From Oceanobacillus iheyensis HTE831 (lineage in GTDB: Bacteria; Bacillota; Bacilli; Bacillales; Amphibacillaceae), in assembly GCF_000011245.1 (NCBI RefSeq), contig NC_004193.1:2086501-2150500 (forward strand): 64,000 nt of DNA, read 5' to 3'. The notes below the pieces were generated by a model that worked only from the letters and a program-made list of their open reading frames with translations, searched no databases and had not been told where the DNA came from. Positions 10,510-19,143 of this stretch are shown in pieces. A program made the position numbers and the translations under genes. Each line of letters begins with the position of its first letter. Positions within the stretch are counted from its first letter, which is position 1.

Positions 10510-11883
10510 TCAGGCTGTTGTAATTTTTTCAATGATTGGAAAAGAAGACGGTTCTTCTTTAGCAATCTTCATTAAAGTTTCATTTTTTTTTGCATGTTTA
10601 ACTAATTCTTCCTTAACCTCTTCTTCAATACCAAATATATTTATAAATAATTGCAATGAGTCTTCTGCATTGTCTTTACCTGCAAACTCTTTTGCTTGTG
10701 TAACAGGTTCTTTTAATAATTGATTAATAATACTTTTTGTATGCTTATTTAATACTTTTCTTTCTCTGTCAGTAAGGTTTGGTATTTTACGTTCAATACT
10801 CTGCATTGTTTCTGCCTGAATGGTTAAGGCTTTTTGTCTTAATGCAGATATTACTGGGATTACACCTAATGTTTTTAACCATTCCTTAAAGGTAACAATC
10901 TCTTCTTCTATTAATAGTTCAATTTTTTCAGCGGCTTGTTTTCTAGACTCAAGGTTGTCATCAACAATATGCTGTAAATTATCAATATCATACAAAAATA
11001 CATTTTCAAGTTCTGAAATCGCAGGGTCCATATCACGTGGTACTGCTATATCAACAAGAAAAAGCGCGCGACCTTTTCGCTGTTTTTGTACTTTCTCCAT
11101 CATCTCTTTTGTAACAACAATGGAATCAGCACCAGTAGAGCTAATTAAAATATCAGCCTGCTGTAAGATAACTGGAAGTTGATCTATACTCTCAACATCC
11201 GCATTAAATTTCTCTGCCATTTCATTTGCATTTTCAAGCGTTCTATTTACTACTGTAATTTTTGTAGCCCCAGAACCTTGAATGTTTTTTGCTGCTAGTT
11301 CCCCCATTTTTCCTGCACCAAGTATCGCAACATGTTTCTCTTGCAAATCACCAAAAATTTTCTTTGCTAATTCCACTGCTGCATAGCTAATAGAAACTGC
11401 GTGTTCTCCAATAGCAGTTTCCTTATGTGCACGCTTCCCAAAAGTAATAGCTTGTTTAAATAGCTCATTAAATATGGTGCCCGTAGTATTAACTTGTTGG
11501 GAATTTAAGAAGGCTTGTTTCACTTGACCAAGAATTTGTGTTTCTCCTAACACCATTGAATCTAGACCAGTAGATACTCTAAATAAGTGCTCCATTGCTC
11601 CGTCATCTTCTGTTATTCTTAGATAAGTAGAAAATTCTTCTTTTTCAATACCAAACCAATTAGATAAAAACTGTTTTATATAATATCTTCCAGTATGAAG
11701 TTGATCTACAACCGCGTAAATCTCCGTACGGTTGCAAGTAGAGATAATTACATCTTCTAATATGCTTTTTTGATTTTTCAATTCTACCATAGCATCTTGC
11801 AATGAATCTTCAGAGAATGTAAATTTCTCCCTAATGTCAACAGGGGTTGTTTTGTAATTAAACCCAACTTTTAGAATATGCAC
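10510..11883 (-). CDS. hemA: Glutamyl-tRNA reductase
   Basis: First committed step of tetrapyrrole synthesis: reduces glutamyl-tRNA to glutamate-1-semialdehyde with NADPH. 457 aa. Catalytic C50 is in [12 protein letters not shown], and [17 protein letters not shown] is the substrate-pocket signature. A Rossmann motif ([15 protein letters not shown]) lies near residue 185, with a helical dimerisation domain at the C-terminus. The start is GTG at 11883 with GGGGG upstream. The promoter and two PerR-like boxes lie just upstream. Confidence 0.98.
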   Translation of the reverse strand: MHILKVGFNYKTTPVDIREKFTFSEDSLQDAMVELKNQKSILEDVIISTCNRTEIYAVVDQLHTGRYYIKQFLSNWFGIEKEEFSTYLRITEDDGAMEHLFRVSTGLDSMVLGETQILGQVKQAFLNSQQVNTTGTIFNELFKQAITFGKRAHKETAIGEHAVSISYAAVELAKKIFGDLQEKHVAILGAGKMGELAAKNIQGSGATKITVVNRTLENANEMAEKFNADVESIDQLPVILQQADILISSTGADSIVVTKEMMEKVQKQRKGRALFLVDIAVPRDMDPAISELENVFLYDIDNLQHIVDDNLESRKQAAEKIELLIEEEIVTFKEWLKTLGVIPVISALRQKALTIQAETMQSIERKIPNLTDRERKVLNKHTKSIINQLLKEPVTQAKEFAGKDNAEDSLQLFINIFGIEEEVKEELVKHAKKNETLMKIAKEEPSSFPIIEKITTA

Positions 11884-11917
11884 AGTACTACCCCCAAAAT
11901 CTTTAAATCGGACTTTT

Positions 11918-11949
11918 TTAATATTATTATAACCTAATATTTATTATAA
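11918..11949 (-). promoter_or_regulatory. Two adjacent PerR-box-like operators in the hemA leader
   Basis: Minus strand: TTATAATAAATATTA (11935-11949) and TTATAATAATATTAA (11918-11932). Each matches 13 of 15 positions of the Per-box consensus TTATAATnATTATAA, and their starts are 17 bp apart. They lie just downstream of the hemA -10, where a bound repressor would block initiation or elongation. PerR control of hemA is established in B. subtilis. Confidence 0.65.
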
Positions 11950-11956
11950 CATGTAA

Positions 11957-11984
11957 ATTATATCGTGAATCTTTAAAATGTGAA
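11957..11984 (-). promoter_or_regulatory. Sigma-A promoter of the hemAXCDBL operon
   Basis: Minus strand: -35 TTCACA (11979-11984), 16-bp spacer, -10 TATAAT (11957-11962). Confidence 0.72.
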
Positions 11985-12097
11985 CAGAATCTGAAACAAT
12001 ATGTTAATATATATTGGAAAGAATCAATTCGACTGTACTTTAACACAACAACACCGAGATAGCAAGGGATCAACTCAATATTGGAGGCAACTATAAT

Positions 12098-12583
12098 ATG
12101 AAAAAGCAACATTCCTTAATTGCATATTTGTTTATAGCAATAGGGGTATATTTTTTATTTAGAGAATTAAAATTACCTTTTTTTACTGATTTTTATTCGT
12201 GGCAAACATTACTGATGATTATCGGTATTGGCGTCCTTATTCATAGTTATACGACACGGACGTATAATAATCTATTTGCCGGTACATTAATACTAGGAAT
12301 TGGGATTCATCTCCATGGTGTAAAACATTATCATTTTTGGATTGATCATTGGGGAGTATTCCCATTAATTATTGGATTAGCATTACTAGTTCGTTATTCT
12401 AAAACAAAAAAAGGATTATTATCAGGTATCGTCATTGTAATTATTGGGTTACTATTTATTTTCTCCGATCAATTATCATATTATACCGAGTGGATGAATC
12501 CAATAACCAACTTATTAGACCGTTTTTGGCCTATATTGTTAATACTACTAGGTTTCTTTATGCTGAGGAAGCCCAAAAAATAA
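12098..12583 (+). CDS. Small integral membrane protein (LiaI/LiaF-TM-like)
   Basis: 161 aa with four to five hydrophobic segments and short polar loops. It shows the repeated pattern of DUF5668/LiaF transmembrane proteins (IAIGVYFLFRELKLPFF, WQTLLMIIGIGVLIHSY, FWPILLILLGFFMLRK). ATG start with GGAGG. Divergent from hemA. It takes the place of B. subtilis ysxD between hemA and engB, but I cannot confirm that it is the orthologue. Function unknown; membrane or envelope-stress roles are only suggested by the family. Confidence 0.75.
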   Translation: MKKQHSLIAYLFIAIGVYFLFRELKLPFFTDFYSWQTLLMIIGIGVLIHSYTTRTYNNLFAGTLILGIGIHLHGVKHYHFWIDHWGVFPLIIGLALLVRYSKTKKGLLSGIVIVIIGLLFIFSDQLSYYTEWMNPITNLLDRFWPILLILLGFFMLRKPKK

Positions 12584-12591
12584 ACAAAATT

Positions 12592-12638
12592 AACAAAGAG
12601 ACGGCACCTGTTATCTATCAGGTGCCCGTCTCTTTGTT
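12592..12638. terminator. Bidirectional terminator
   Basis: AACAAAGAGACGG plus CACCTG pairs with CAGGTG plus CCCGTCTCTTTGTT, with a single bulged base. It separates the converging membrane-protein gene and the ABC ATPase gene. Confidence 0.85.
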
Positions 12639-12648
12639 ATAAAACTTT

Positions 12649-13380
12649 TTATAATACCGAACCAAGGAAATCTTTTGTTCGTTGTTCATGAGGATTTGTA
12701 AAAATCTCTGTTGGTGAACCTGTCTCGACTATTCTTCCTTCATGCATATAAACAATCCGGTCTCCTACTTCTTTTGCAAACCCCATTTCATGTGTCACAA
12801 TGACCATTGTCATTCCTTCTACTGCCAACTCTTTTATGGTAGTTAAAACCTCATTTACTAATTCTGGATCTAATGCGGAAGTCGGTTCATCAAATAGCAT
12901 AACATCTGGCTTCATCGCTAGTGCACGAGCAATAGCAACTCGCTGTTTCTGCCCTCCGGATAACTTTGATGGGTACTCATTGTATTTATCACCAAGACCA
13001 ACTTTATCCAACAACTGCTTTCCATCTAAAACAGCTTCTTGTTTTGCCACTTTTTTCACTTGTGTTGGTGCTTCTATAACGTTTTCTAATACAGTCATAT
13101 GTGGAAATAAATTAAAATGTTGAAACACCATACCAATTCTCTGCCTAATATGATTCAGGTTATGTGTTTTGGGCTCCACCTTTTCTCCTTCTATAATTAT
13201 ATTCCCACTGTTTTTCAACTCCAAATAATTTAAACAACGGAGTAAAGTACTCTTTCCAGAACCACTAGCTCCAATTAACACAACCACATCACTTTCATAA
13301 ACCGTTAATTTGATATCTTTTAATACATGCAGTTTACCAAATGACTTGTTTAAATCTTCCACACGAATCATCTCTTTCAT
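12649..13380 (-). CDS. Polar amino acid ABC transporter ATPase (GlnQ family)
   Basis: Energises import of a polar amino acid across the membrane. 243 aa. Walker [10 protein letters not shown], signature LSGGQKQRV, Walker [14 protein letters not shown] and H-loop VTHEM are intact. I place the start at the ATG at 13380: the ribosome site GGAGGTG lies 8 bp before it, while an in-frame ATG at 13395 contains that site and overlaps the upstream permease stop (TAATG). It is downstream of the frameshifted permease. The substrate is not determined. Confidence 0.95.
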   Translation of the reverse strand: MKEMIRVEDLNKSFGKLHVLKDIKLTVYESDVVVLIGASGSGKSTLLRCLNYLELKNSGNIIIEGEKVEPKTHNLNHIRQRIGMVFQHFNLFPHMTVLENVIEAPTQVKKVAKQEAVLDGKQLLDKVGLGDKYNEYPSKLSGGQKQRVAIARALAMKPDVMLFDEPTSALDPELVNEVLTTIKELAVEGMTMVIVTHEMGFAKEVGDRIVYMHEGRIVETGSPTEIFTNPHEQRTKDFLGSVL

Positions 13381-13394
13381 CCATAGCACCTCCA

Positions 13395-14058
13395 TTAATC
13401 ACTTACAGATAATCTTTTTTCAATCCGGTTTACAATAAACGTAAGTATTAAGACAATTAACAGGTAGTAGACCGCAACGGTTAAATAGTATGGTAAGTAA
13501 TCAAATGAATTTGACCCCATAGTGCTCGCCACACCAAACAAATCTTGTAGTCCGATAAAAGAAACTAGCGATGAGTCCTTGATACCAATAATAAATTGGA
13601 TTGCCTAGAGATGGAACTGCTCTTCGAAAAGCTTGAGGCAATATAATACGTCGCATCGTTTTCCCTTTACTCATTCCTAAGGATAATCCAGCTTCTCTCT
13701 GTCCTTTATCAACTGACTGAATAGCGCCACGGATAATCTCTGCTATATACGCTCCACTGTGAAATGCTAAACCAATTGCACCTGCCCAAAATTGATTAAT
13801 TAGAAAAATATCTGTAAGCCCATAGTAAAGAATAAATATTTGAACGATTAATGGTGTACCTCGTACAAGCCATATATAAGCATCTGCTATCCATGTAAGT
13901 ATTTTTATATTCGATATCTTTAATATCGCAATGAACAAACCAATAAAAATAGCAATAAACAGTGATACTACAGATAACTTTACAGTAATCCATAGCCCTT
14001 CCATAAATACATCCAAACTACCAATAAATACATCCATAAAATGTAAAATTGCTTCCAT
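13395..14058 (-). pseudogene. Polar amino acid ABC permease, frameshifted
   Basis: Reads as a HisM/GlnP-type permease from ATG at 14058 (MEAILHFMDVFIGSLDVFMEG), with the EAA-type loop GAAxxAGLSLG-like GQREAGLSLGMSKGKTMRRI. After VPSLGN the frame slips: the expected family sequence QFIIGIKDSSLVSFIG continues in another frame to a stop at 13395-13397. One extra C at the CC of 13598-13599 explains it. The unbroken frame instead gives 185 aa with an unrelated tail ending at 13501. Repaired, the protein would be 220 aa, the normal family length. This is either a true loss of function or a sequencing error. Confidence 0.85.
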
Positions 14059-14121
14059 ATCAACACTCCAATTTATTCGTTGCTTGTCACTTTAATTGAA
14101 ATAAAAATTCTATAAAATAAA

Positions 14122-14155
14122 GCGCAGGTCGTTCATAACTCCAAACGAACTGCGC
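14122..14155 (-). terminator. Hairpin between the solute-binding protein and permease genes
   Basis: Minus strand: GCGCAGTTCGTT pairs with AACGACCTGCGC (one mismatch) and is followed by TTTATTTTATAG. It lies after the first gene of the transporter operon and could lower downstream expression relative to the abundant binding protein. Confidence 0.7.
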
Positions 14156-14226
14156 CGTATTCTGAAATTATATATTCTTTTACGATCGTTATTTTGTATT
14201 AAATCTAAAGCTAGCTTTATCCATAT

Positions 14227-15033
14227 CTATTCAGTTTCTTCCACGTTTTCAGGTTCTTTTGTTATATCTCCACCAATCCACTCTTCAGATATTTCAGCTA
14301 ATTCACCGCTATCCTTTAATTCTTGTAAAACTTCATCCACTGCATCTCTCAATTCTTTGTTTTCTTTATTGACTGCGATTGCTTGCTCAGCAATACCTAA
14401 TTGTATACGTCCTTCTACCTCTAAACCAGCATCTATCGCAGTAATTCCGGTAACATCATCTGTAATCACTGCATCATGATGCCCGCTTGATAGCGATTGT
14501 AGAGCAACCACATCACTATCCACTTGTGGAATATTATCTGTATATTCTTGAGCTGTCTCTAGATATGTTGTTCCTCTTGCAACTGAAATTTCTTTGCCTT
14601 CTAAGTCCTGGACTTCTTTAATATCACTATCTGGTCTTGTATAAATTACTGGACCAGAATAATAATAAGGTTCAGAGAAATCCACCTGTTCTAGTCTTTC
14701 TTCCGTGATAGTATGGCTGGCAACTGCAATATCGTATCTACCTTCTGTGACACCTGTGACAATTCCAGAGAATTTAGCACGTTGAGGATTCGGTTCCAGT
14801 CCAAGCTTTTCAGCAACTGCTTCCCCAACCGCTATATCATATCCCACCATGTCAGAACCTTCCATATAACTAAAAGGTTTAAATTCACCAGATGCAGCAA
14901 ATGTCAATTTTCCATCCTCTACTAGATCATAAGGTTGGTCTGTTTCGGATTCCGCATTTGAACCTTCCTCACTACAAGCAGATAGTAACAGAAATGCAAC
15001 AAGTGTAAATAACAGAAATTTCAGTTTTCTCAT
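14227..15033 (-). CDS. Amino acid ABC transporter substrate-binding lipoprotein
   Basis: Captures a polar amino acid outside the membrane. 268 aa, family 3 solute-binding fold. Lipoprotein signal MRKLKFLLFTLVAFLLLSAC with lipidation at C20. Typical motifs are LTFAASGEFKPFSYMEGSDMVGYDIAVGEA and FSEPYYYSGPVIY. The start is at ATG 15033, set by AGGGGGA 9 bp upstream; an in-frame ATG at 15066 lacks a site. First gene of an operon whose permease is frameshifted, so uptake may be lost. Confidence 0.93.
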   Translation of the reverse strand: MRKLKFLLFTLVAFLLLSACSEEGSNAESETDQPYDLVEDGKLTFAASGEFKPFSYMEGSDMVGYDIAVGEAVAEKLGLEPNPQRAKFSGIVTGVTEGRYDIAVASHTITEERLEQVDFSEPYYYSGPVIYTRPDSDIKEVQDLEGKEISVARGTTYLETAQEYTDNIPQVDSDVVALQSLSSGHHDAVITDDVTGITAIDAGLEVEGRIQLGIAEQAIAVNKENKELRDAVDEVLQELKDSGELAEISEEWIGGDITKEPENVEETE

Positions 15034-15090
15034 CTTATCAATTCCCCCTTTTATTTTCATAACCACTTCGTTACTGTTGTCACGTTGTTT

Positions 15091-15119
15091 AGTATATCAA
15101 TTTACGAAAGGTTAACCAA
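15091..15119 (-). promoter_or_regulatory. Putative sigma-A promoter of the amino acid transporter
   Basis: Minus strand: -35 TTGGTT (15114-15119), 17-bp spacer, -10 TATACT (15091-15096). Confidence 0.5.
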
Positions 15120-15255
15120 ATCAGAATATTCATAGCATTTGTACAAGTTTTTAAGTATTTGGAAGCTATATTATCTATGCAGTTATATACCCTTAATTAT
15201 AGATTTTAATCACACTTTTCTAAATATTAATAACAAATCTTCCATTTTTAAGAAC

Positions 15256-15950
15256 AAAAGCGCAAGCGCCCGTTTATCACCGTATGTCCTGCGCCCCTGG
15301 TTTTCAAGGGGTGGTTCGACTGGTCGAACTTCTTTATTTCTTTGAGATAAAGGAAACACGATAAGCGTATGCGAATCGATGTTGACTTTCACCGCAAGGG
15401 TATAAGTGCGACTATGCCTCACAAAGAACATTCGGCAGTCTTCTTTTCACCATTGGCATAAGTGCGACTATGCCTCACTAAGAACACTCGGCAGTCTTCT
15501 TTTCATTTTCACCATTGGCATAAGTGCGACTATGCCTCATAAAGGACATTCGGCAGTCTTCTTTTCACCATGGCATAAGTGCGACTTAGCCTCATAAAGA
15601 ACACTCGACAGTCTTCTTTTCACCATGGCATAAGTGCGACTATGCCTCATAAAGGACATTCGGCAGTCTTCTTTTCACCATGGCATAAGTGCGACTATGC
15701 CTCATAAAGGACATTCGGCAGTCTTCTTTTCACCATGGCATAAGTGCGACTATGCCTCATAAAGGACATTCGGCAGTCTTCTTTTCACCATGGCATAAGT
15801 GCGACTATGCCTCATAAAGGACATTCGGCAGTCTTCTTTTCACCATGGCATAAGTGCGACTATGCCTCATAAAGGACATTCGGCAGTCTTCTTTATCGTA
15901 AGGAGGTTTCCGGAAGGACAATAGGTGATGGGCGCTGGAGCTGGACGTGG
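15256..15950. repeat. Composite repeat element with inverted ends
   Basis: This gene-free block begins with AAAAGCGCAAGCGCCCG (15256-15272) and ends with GGGCGCTGGAGCTGGAC (about 15929-15945). The two ends are inverted relative to each other around the GGGCGCT core. Between them are GC-richer sequence with a small palindrome (GTTCGACTGGTCGAAC, 15312-15327) and the tandem array at 15399-15901. Base composition is clearly richer in GC than the flanks. Similar AAGCGCAAGCGCCC ends are a common dispersed repeat in Bacillaceae as far as I recall. No credible coding region. Confidence 0.7.
15399..15901. repeat. Nine tandem copies of a ~55-bp hairpin unit
   Basis: Copies start at 15399, 15455, 15517, 15572, 15627, 15682, 15737, 15792 and 15847. 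Spacing is 55 bp except the first two (56 and 62 bp). Each unit opens with GGCATAAGTGCGACTATGCC, an 8-bp stem with one bulged A and a GCG loop, and continues with a conserved CGGCAGTCTTCTTTTCACCA segment. Copies 5 to 8 are essentially identical, pointing to recent expansion. Copy 4 carries ACTTAGCC in place of ACTATGCC, yet still forms an 8-bp stem by moving the bulge. There are no unique spacers, so it is not CRISPR. Confidence 0.95.
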
Positions 15951-16012
15951 CTAATTAACTTAGTTGTTTATCCACAGATCCAAAATTTTATAATTTCCTA
16001 GAGAACGAAAAA

Positions 16013-16048
16013 AAATAGCGGGCACAATAATTGTAACCCGCTATTTTT
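16013..16048 (-). terminator. Terminator after engB
   Basis: Minus strand: AAATAGCGGG pairs with CCCGCTATTT and is followed by eight Ts. Confidence 0.88.
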
Positions 16049-16058
16049 CAAATTTTAT

Positions 16059-16646
16059 TTATCTTTTTATATATCTGGATAAAGCTGACCAAGCTTCATC
16101 TTTCCCTTCTCCTATTTCAGCCGAGAATGGAATAAATAAATCTGTTTCATCCATTTCTAATACTTGCTTCGCTCTATTGATGTGTTTTTGACGTTTGTTT
16201 TTTGTTATCTTATCTAATTTTGTCCCGATAATGATGACAGGAAGATCAAAGTACTTAATAAAATCATACATTTGAATATCATCTTGGGTAGGATCATGCC
16301 TTAAATCAGTTACTAATACGACAGCTCTCAACGTATCTCTTGTTTGGAAGTATTCTTCCATCATCCGTCCCCATTTTTCTCTTTCCTTTTTCGATACTTT
16401 TGCATAGCCATACCCTGGTACGTCAACAAAATAAAATGACTCATTGATACGATAAAAATTAAGTGTCTGTGTTTTACCCGGCTTTGATGACGTTCTAGCA
16501 AGATTTTTTCTATTGATTAGTCGATTTATAAACGATGATTTACCGACATTAGACCTTCCAGCTAAAGCAATTTCCGGTAATTGATCTTCTGGATACTGCT
16601 TTTTACTTACCGCACTAATGACAATTTCAGCATGGTTAACTTTCAT
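16059..16646 (-). CDS. engB: Ribosome biogenesis GTPase EngB (YsxC)
   Basis: Essential TrmE-Era-EngA-EngB type GTPase that acts late in assembly of the 50S subunit. 195 aa, standard length. G1 GRSNVGKSS (30-38), G2 region [10 protein letters not shown]3 DVPGYG, G4 GTKLDK and G5 FSAE are all intact. Starts 3 bp after the lonA stop, so it is co-transcribed and probably translationally linked to lonA, as in B. subtilis. Confidence 0.97.
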   Translation of the reverse strand: MKVNHAEIVISAVSKKQYPEDQLPEIALAGRSNVGKSSFINRLINRKNLARTSSKPGKTQTLNFYRINESFYFVDVPGYGYAKVSKKEREKWGRMMEEYFQTRDTLRAVVLVTDLRHDPTQDDIQMYDFIKYFDLPVIIIGTKLDKITKNKRQKHINRAKQVLEMDETDLFIPFSAEIGEGKDEAWSALSRYIKR

Positions 16647-16649
16647 TTT

Positions 16650-18968
16650 TTATTCCTCCACGAGTGCTTGTTCTAAAACTTCGTCTAAATGTTTTACTGG
16701 TATAAATGTTAATTCATTTCGTACACTTTCTGGAATGTTCTCAATATCCTTTTCATTTTCATCAGGAATTATTATAGTAGTTAATCCAGCACGGTGAGCA
16801 CTTAGTGCCTTTTCTTTTAATCCTCCGATTGGCAATACTCTACCGCGTAAAGTGATTTCACCAGTCATTCCAACTTCCTTTTTAATTGCCCTGCCTGTTA
16901 ATGAACTTACTAGAGCCGTGGCAATAGTTATTCCAGCAGATGGTCCATCTTTTGGTGTAGCTCCAGCTGGAACGTGAATATGAATATCATATTTCTCATA
17001 AAAATCTGGTTCAATATGAAAATGATTCGTTCTTGAACGCACATAACTAAATGCAGCTTGTGCAGATTCTTGCATAACATCTCCTAATTGGCCAGTTAAT
17101 GTTAATTTTCCCTTACCAGGATAGTGACTTACTTCGATTGAAAGTATATCCCCTCCTGCCGAGGTATAAGCTAACCCAGTTGCTGCACCAATTTGATTTT
17201 CTTGTTCCATCAATCCATATCGGAAATAAGGTTTGCCTAAATAATCCTCGATAGTATGTTCTGTTATAATAATACGTTCTTTCGATGTATCCGTTATTAA
17301 TGTTTTAGCTGCTTTTCTGCATAAGGTAGCTATTTGTCTTTCTAATCCCCTTACTCCTGCTTCACGAGTATATCTTCGAATAAGTTTCATTACTGCCGTT
17401 TCACGCATTTGTAATTTGCTTTTCGTTAATCCATTTTCTTGTAATTGCTTTGGAATTAAATGTTCCTTCGCAATATGGAGTTTTTCCACTTCTGTATAGC
17501 CCGCGATAGAGATTAGTTCCATTCGATCAAGTAAAGGCTCAGGAATACTTGATACATTATTCGCTGTAGCAATAAAAAGAACATTTGATAAATCATACGT
17601 CTCTTCTATAAAGTGATCACTAAACGCATGATTTTGTTCTGGATCTAATACTTCTAACATCGCTGAAGATGGATCACCACGAAAATCATTTGACATCTTA
17701 TCAATTTCATCAAGTAAAAAGACTGGATTAATGGTTTCTGCTTTTTTCATTCCTTGCATGATTCTACCTGGCATTGCACCAATATAAGTTCTTCTATGCC
17801 CACGAATTTCCGCTTCGTCTCTTACCCCACCTAAAGAGATCCTCACAAACTTTCTATTGATGGAATTCGAAATAGATTTTGCTAAAGAAGTTTTTCCAAC
17901 ACCAGGTGGTCCAACTAAACACAGAATAGGTCCTTTTATAGAGTTAGTTAACTTCTGAACAGCTAAATACTCAAGAATTCGTTCTTTTACTTTATCTAAT
18001 CCATAATGATCTCTATTCAATACCTTCTCTGCTTTTTTAATATTAATATTATCTTTCGTTTTGTTTTGCCAAGGTAATGCGATAAGCCATTCAATGTAAT
18101 TTCTAATCACGGAACTCTCAGCTGATGATTGAGGCACTTTTTCATATCTACCTAATTCTTTTAACGCTACATTACGAATATGGTCAGGCATGTCCGATTT
18201 TTCAATTTTCGAATGCAACTGATCTAAATCTGTTGCCTTTCCATCCCGTTCACCCAATTCTTTTTGTATCGCCTTTAATTGTTCTCTTAGGTAGTATTCT
18301 TTTTGTGTTTTTTCCATTGAAGATTTTACTCGTTGCCCTATTTTTTTCTCTATATCTAATACTTTCTTTTCATTAGAAATAATCTTTAATAATTTTTTAA
18401 TTCGCTCATTTATATTAAGTGTCTCTAAAAGCTTTTGTTTTTCTGGTACTTTTAAAGCGATATGAGATGTTATTATATCCGAAAGCCTACCTGGGTCTTC
18501 GATATCACCTACTGATTCAAATGTATCTTCTGTTACTTTACGTGATACTTTAACATATTGTTTAAAATAGTCTAGTAAGGTTCTCATTAAAGCTTCTATC
18601 TCATTTTCTTCACTTTTTGTTTCCTCTAATTTCTCAACTTCTACTAAATATTCATTTTCACTATCAATGTGACGTATTAATTTCCCTCGATACATACCTT
18701 CTACTAACACACGATTCGTTCCATTAGGAAGTTTTAGCATTTGCTTAACTTTTGCTACTGTACCAATCGTATATATATCTTCTGGTTGAGGATCTTCTAT
18801 ATTTCCTTTCTTTTGGGCAGCTAAGAATATGTATTCGTCTTCCACCATAGACCTTTCAATAGAGGCAATTGATTTATCACGCCCCACATCAAGATGTAGA
18901 ACCATTGAAGGGAAAACTAACAATCCACGTAATGGCAAGAGGGGAATCTGTTTAAATTCTGTTGTCAT
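16650..18968 (-). CDS. lonA: ATP-dependent protease La
   Basis: Cytosolic AAA+ serine protease that degrades damaged and regulatory proteins. 772 aa. Order: LAN substrate-binding domain (about 1-200), AAA+ module with Walker A GPPGVGKTS near 352 and Walker B VFLLDEIDKMS, then the protease domain with catalytic Ser in DGPSAGIT (near 674) and Lys in GGLKEKALSAHRAG. The start is ATG at 18968, with GGAGGT 7 bp upstream; an upstream in-frame start at 19007 would add 13 non-family residues. B. subtilis lonB, normally between lonA and clpX, is missing. Confidence 0.97.
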   Translation of the reverse strand: MTTEFKQIPLLPLRGLLVFPSMVLHLDVGRDKSIASIERSMVEDEYIFLAAQKKGNIEDPQPEDIYTIGTVAKVKQMLKLPNGTNRVLVEGMYRGKLIRHIDSENEYLVEVEKLEETKSEENEIEALMRTLLDYFKQYVKVSRKVTEDTFESVGDIEDPGRLSDIITSHIALKVPEKQKLLETLNINERIKKLLKIISNEKKVLDIEKKIGQRVKSSMEKTQKEYYLREQLKAIQKELGERDGKATDLDQLHSKIEKSDMPDHIRNVALKELGRYEKVPQSSAESSVIRNYIEWLIALPWQNKTKDNINIKKAEKVLNRDHYGLDKVKERILEYLAVQKLTNSIKGPILCLVGPPGVGKTSLAKSISNSINRKFVRISLGGVRDEAEIRGHRRTYIGAMPGRIMQGMKKAETINPVFLLDEIDKMSNDFRGDPSSAMLEVLDPEQNHAFSDHFIEETYDLSNVLFIATANNVSSIPEPLLDRMELISIAGYTEVEKLHIAKEHLIPKQLQENGLTKSKLQMRETAVMKLIRRYTREAGVRGLERQIATLCRKAAKTLITDTSKERIIITEHTIEDYLGKPYFRYGLMEQENQIGAATGLAYTSAGGDILSIEVSHYPGKGKLTLTGQLGDVMQESAQAAFSYVRSRTNHFHIEPDFYEKYDIHIHVPAGATPKDGPSAGITIATALVSSLTGRAIKKEVGMTGEITLRGRVLPIGGLKEKALSAHRAGLTTIIIPDENEKDIENIPESVRNELTFIPVKHLDEVLEQALVEE

Positions 18969-19092
18969 TTTGTGTACCTCCACTATTGAATCAAGAAATA
19001 AAAGCAATATGTAAGTTATATTAAATACTATTGTTTTTCAATTATTATTAAAATGTGTCAATGTTGCTTCTCATATGTATGTGATAAAAAAA

Positions 19093-19133
19093 GACGGAGA
19101 AGGCAGATTGAACATAACTGCTACATCTCCGTC
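19093..19133 (-). terminator. Terminator after clpX
   Basis: Minus strand: GACGGAGA pairs with TCTCCGTC, with inner GCAG/CTGC pairing, followed by TTTTTTT. Confidence 0.85.
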
Positions 19134-19143
19134 CTAATTTGTA

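Noticed and set aside
10820..11182. 120-aa frame antisense to hemA
   Set aside because: A long chance frame opposite a conserved enzyme; Ser/Ile-rich composition is typical of antisense reading.
11927..12112. 61-aa minus-strand frame upstream of hemA
   Set aside because: It covers the hemA promoter and PerR-like boxes and overlaps the start of the divergent gene.
15139..15431. Open frames on both strands at the left end of the repeat element
   Set aside because: They run across GC-rich repeat DNA with palindromes; no ribosome site or family features.
15406..15597. Open frame in the repeat array
   Set aside because: It is made of repeat units, lacks a ribosome site and has no protein-like composition.
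15399..15901. Possible CRISPR array
   Set aside because: Units are contiguous 55-bp tandem copies without unique spacers, and no cas gene is nearby.
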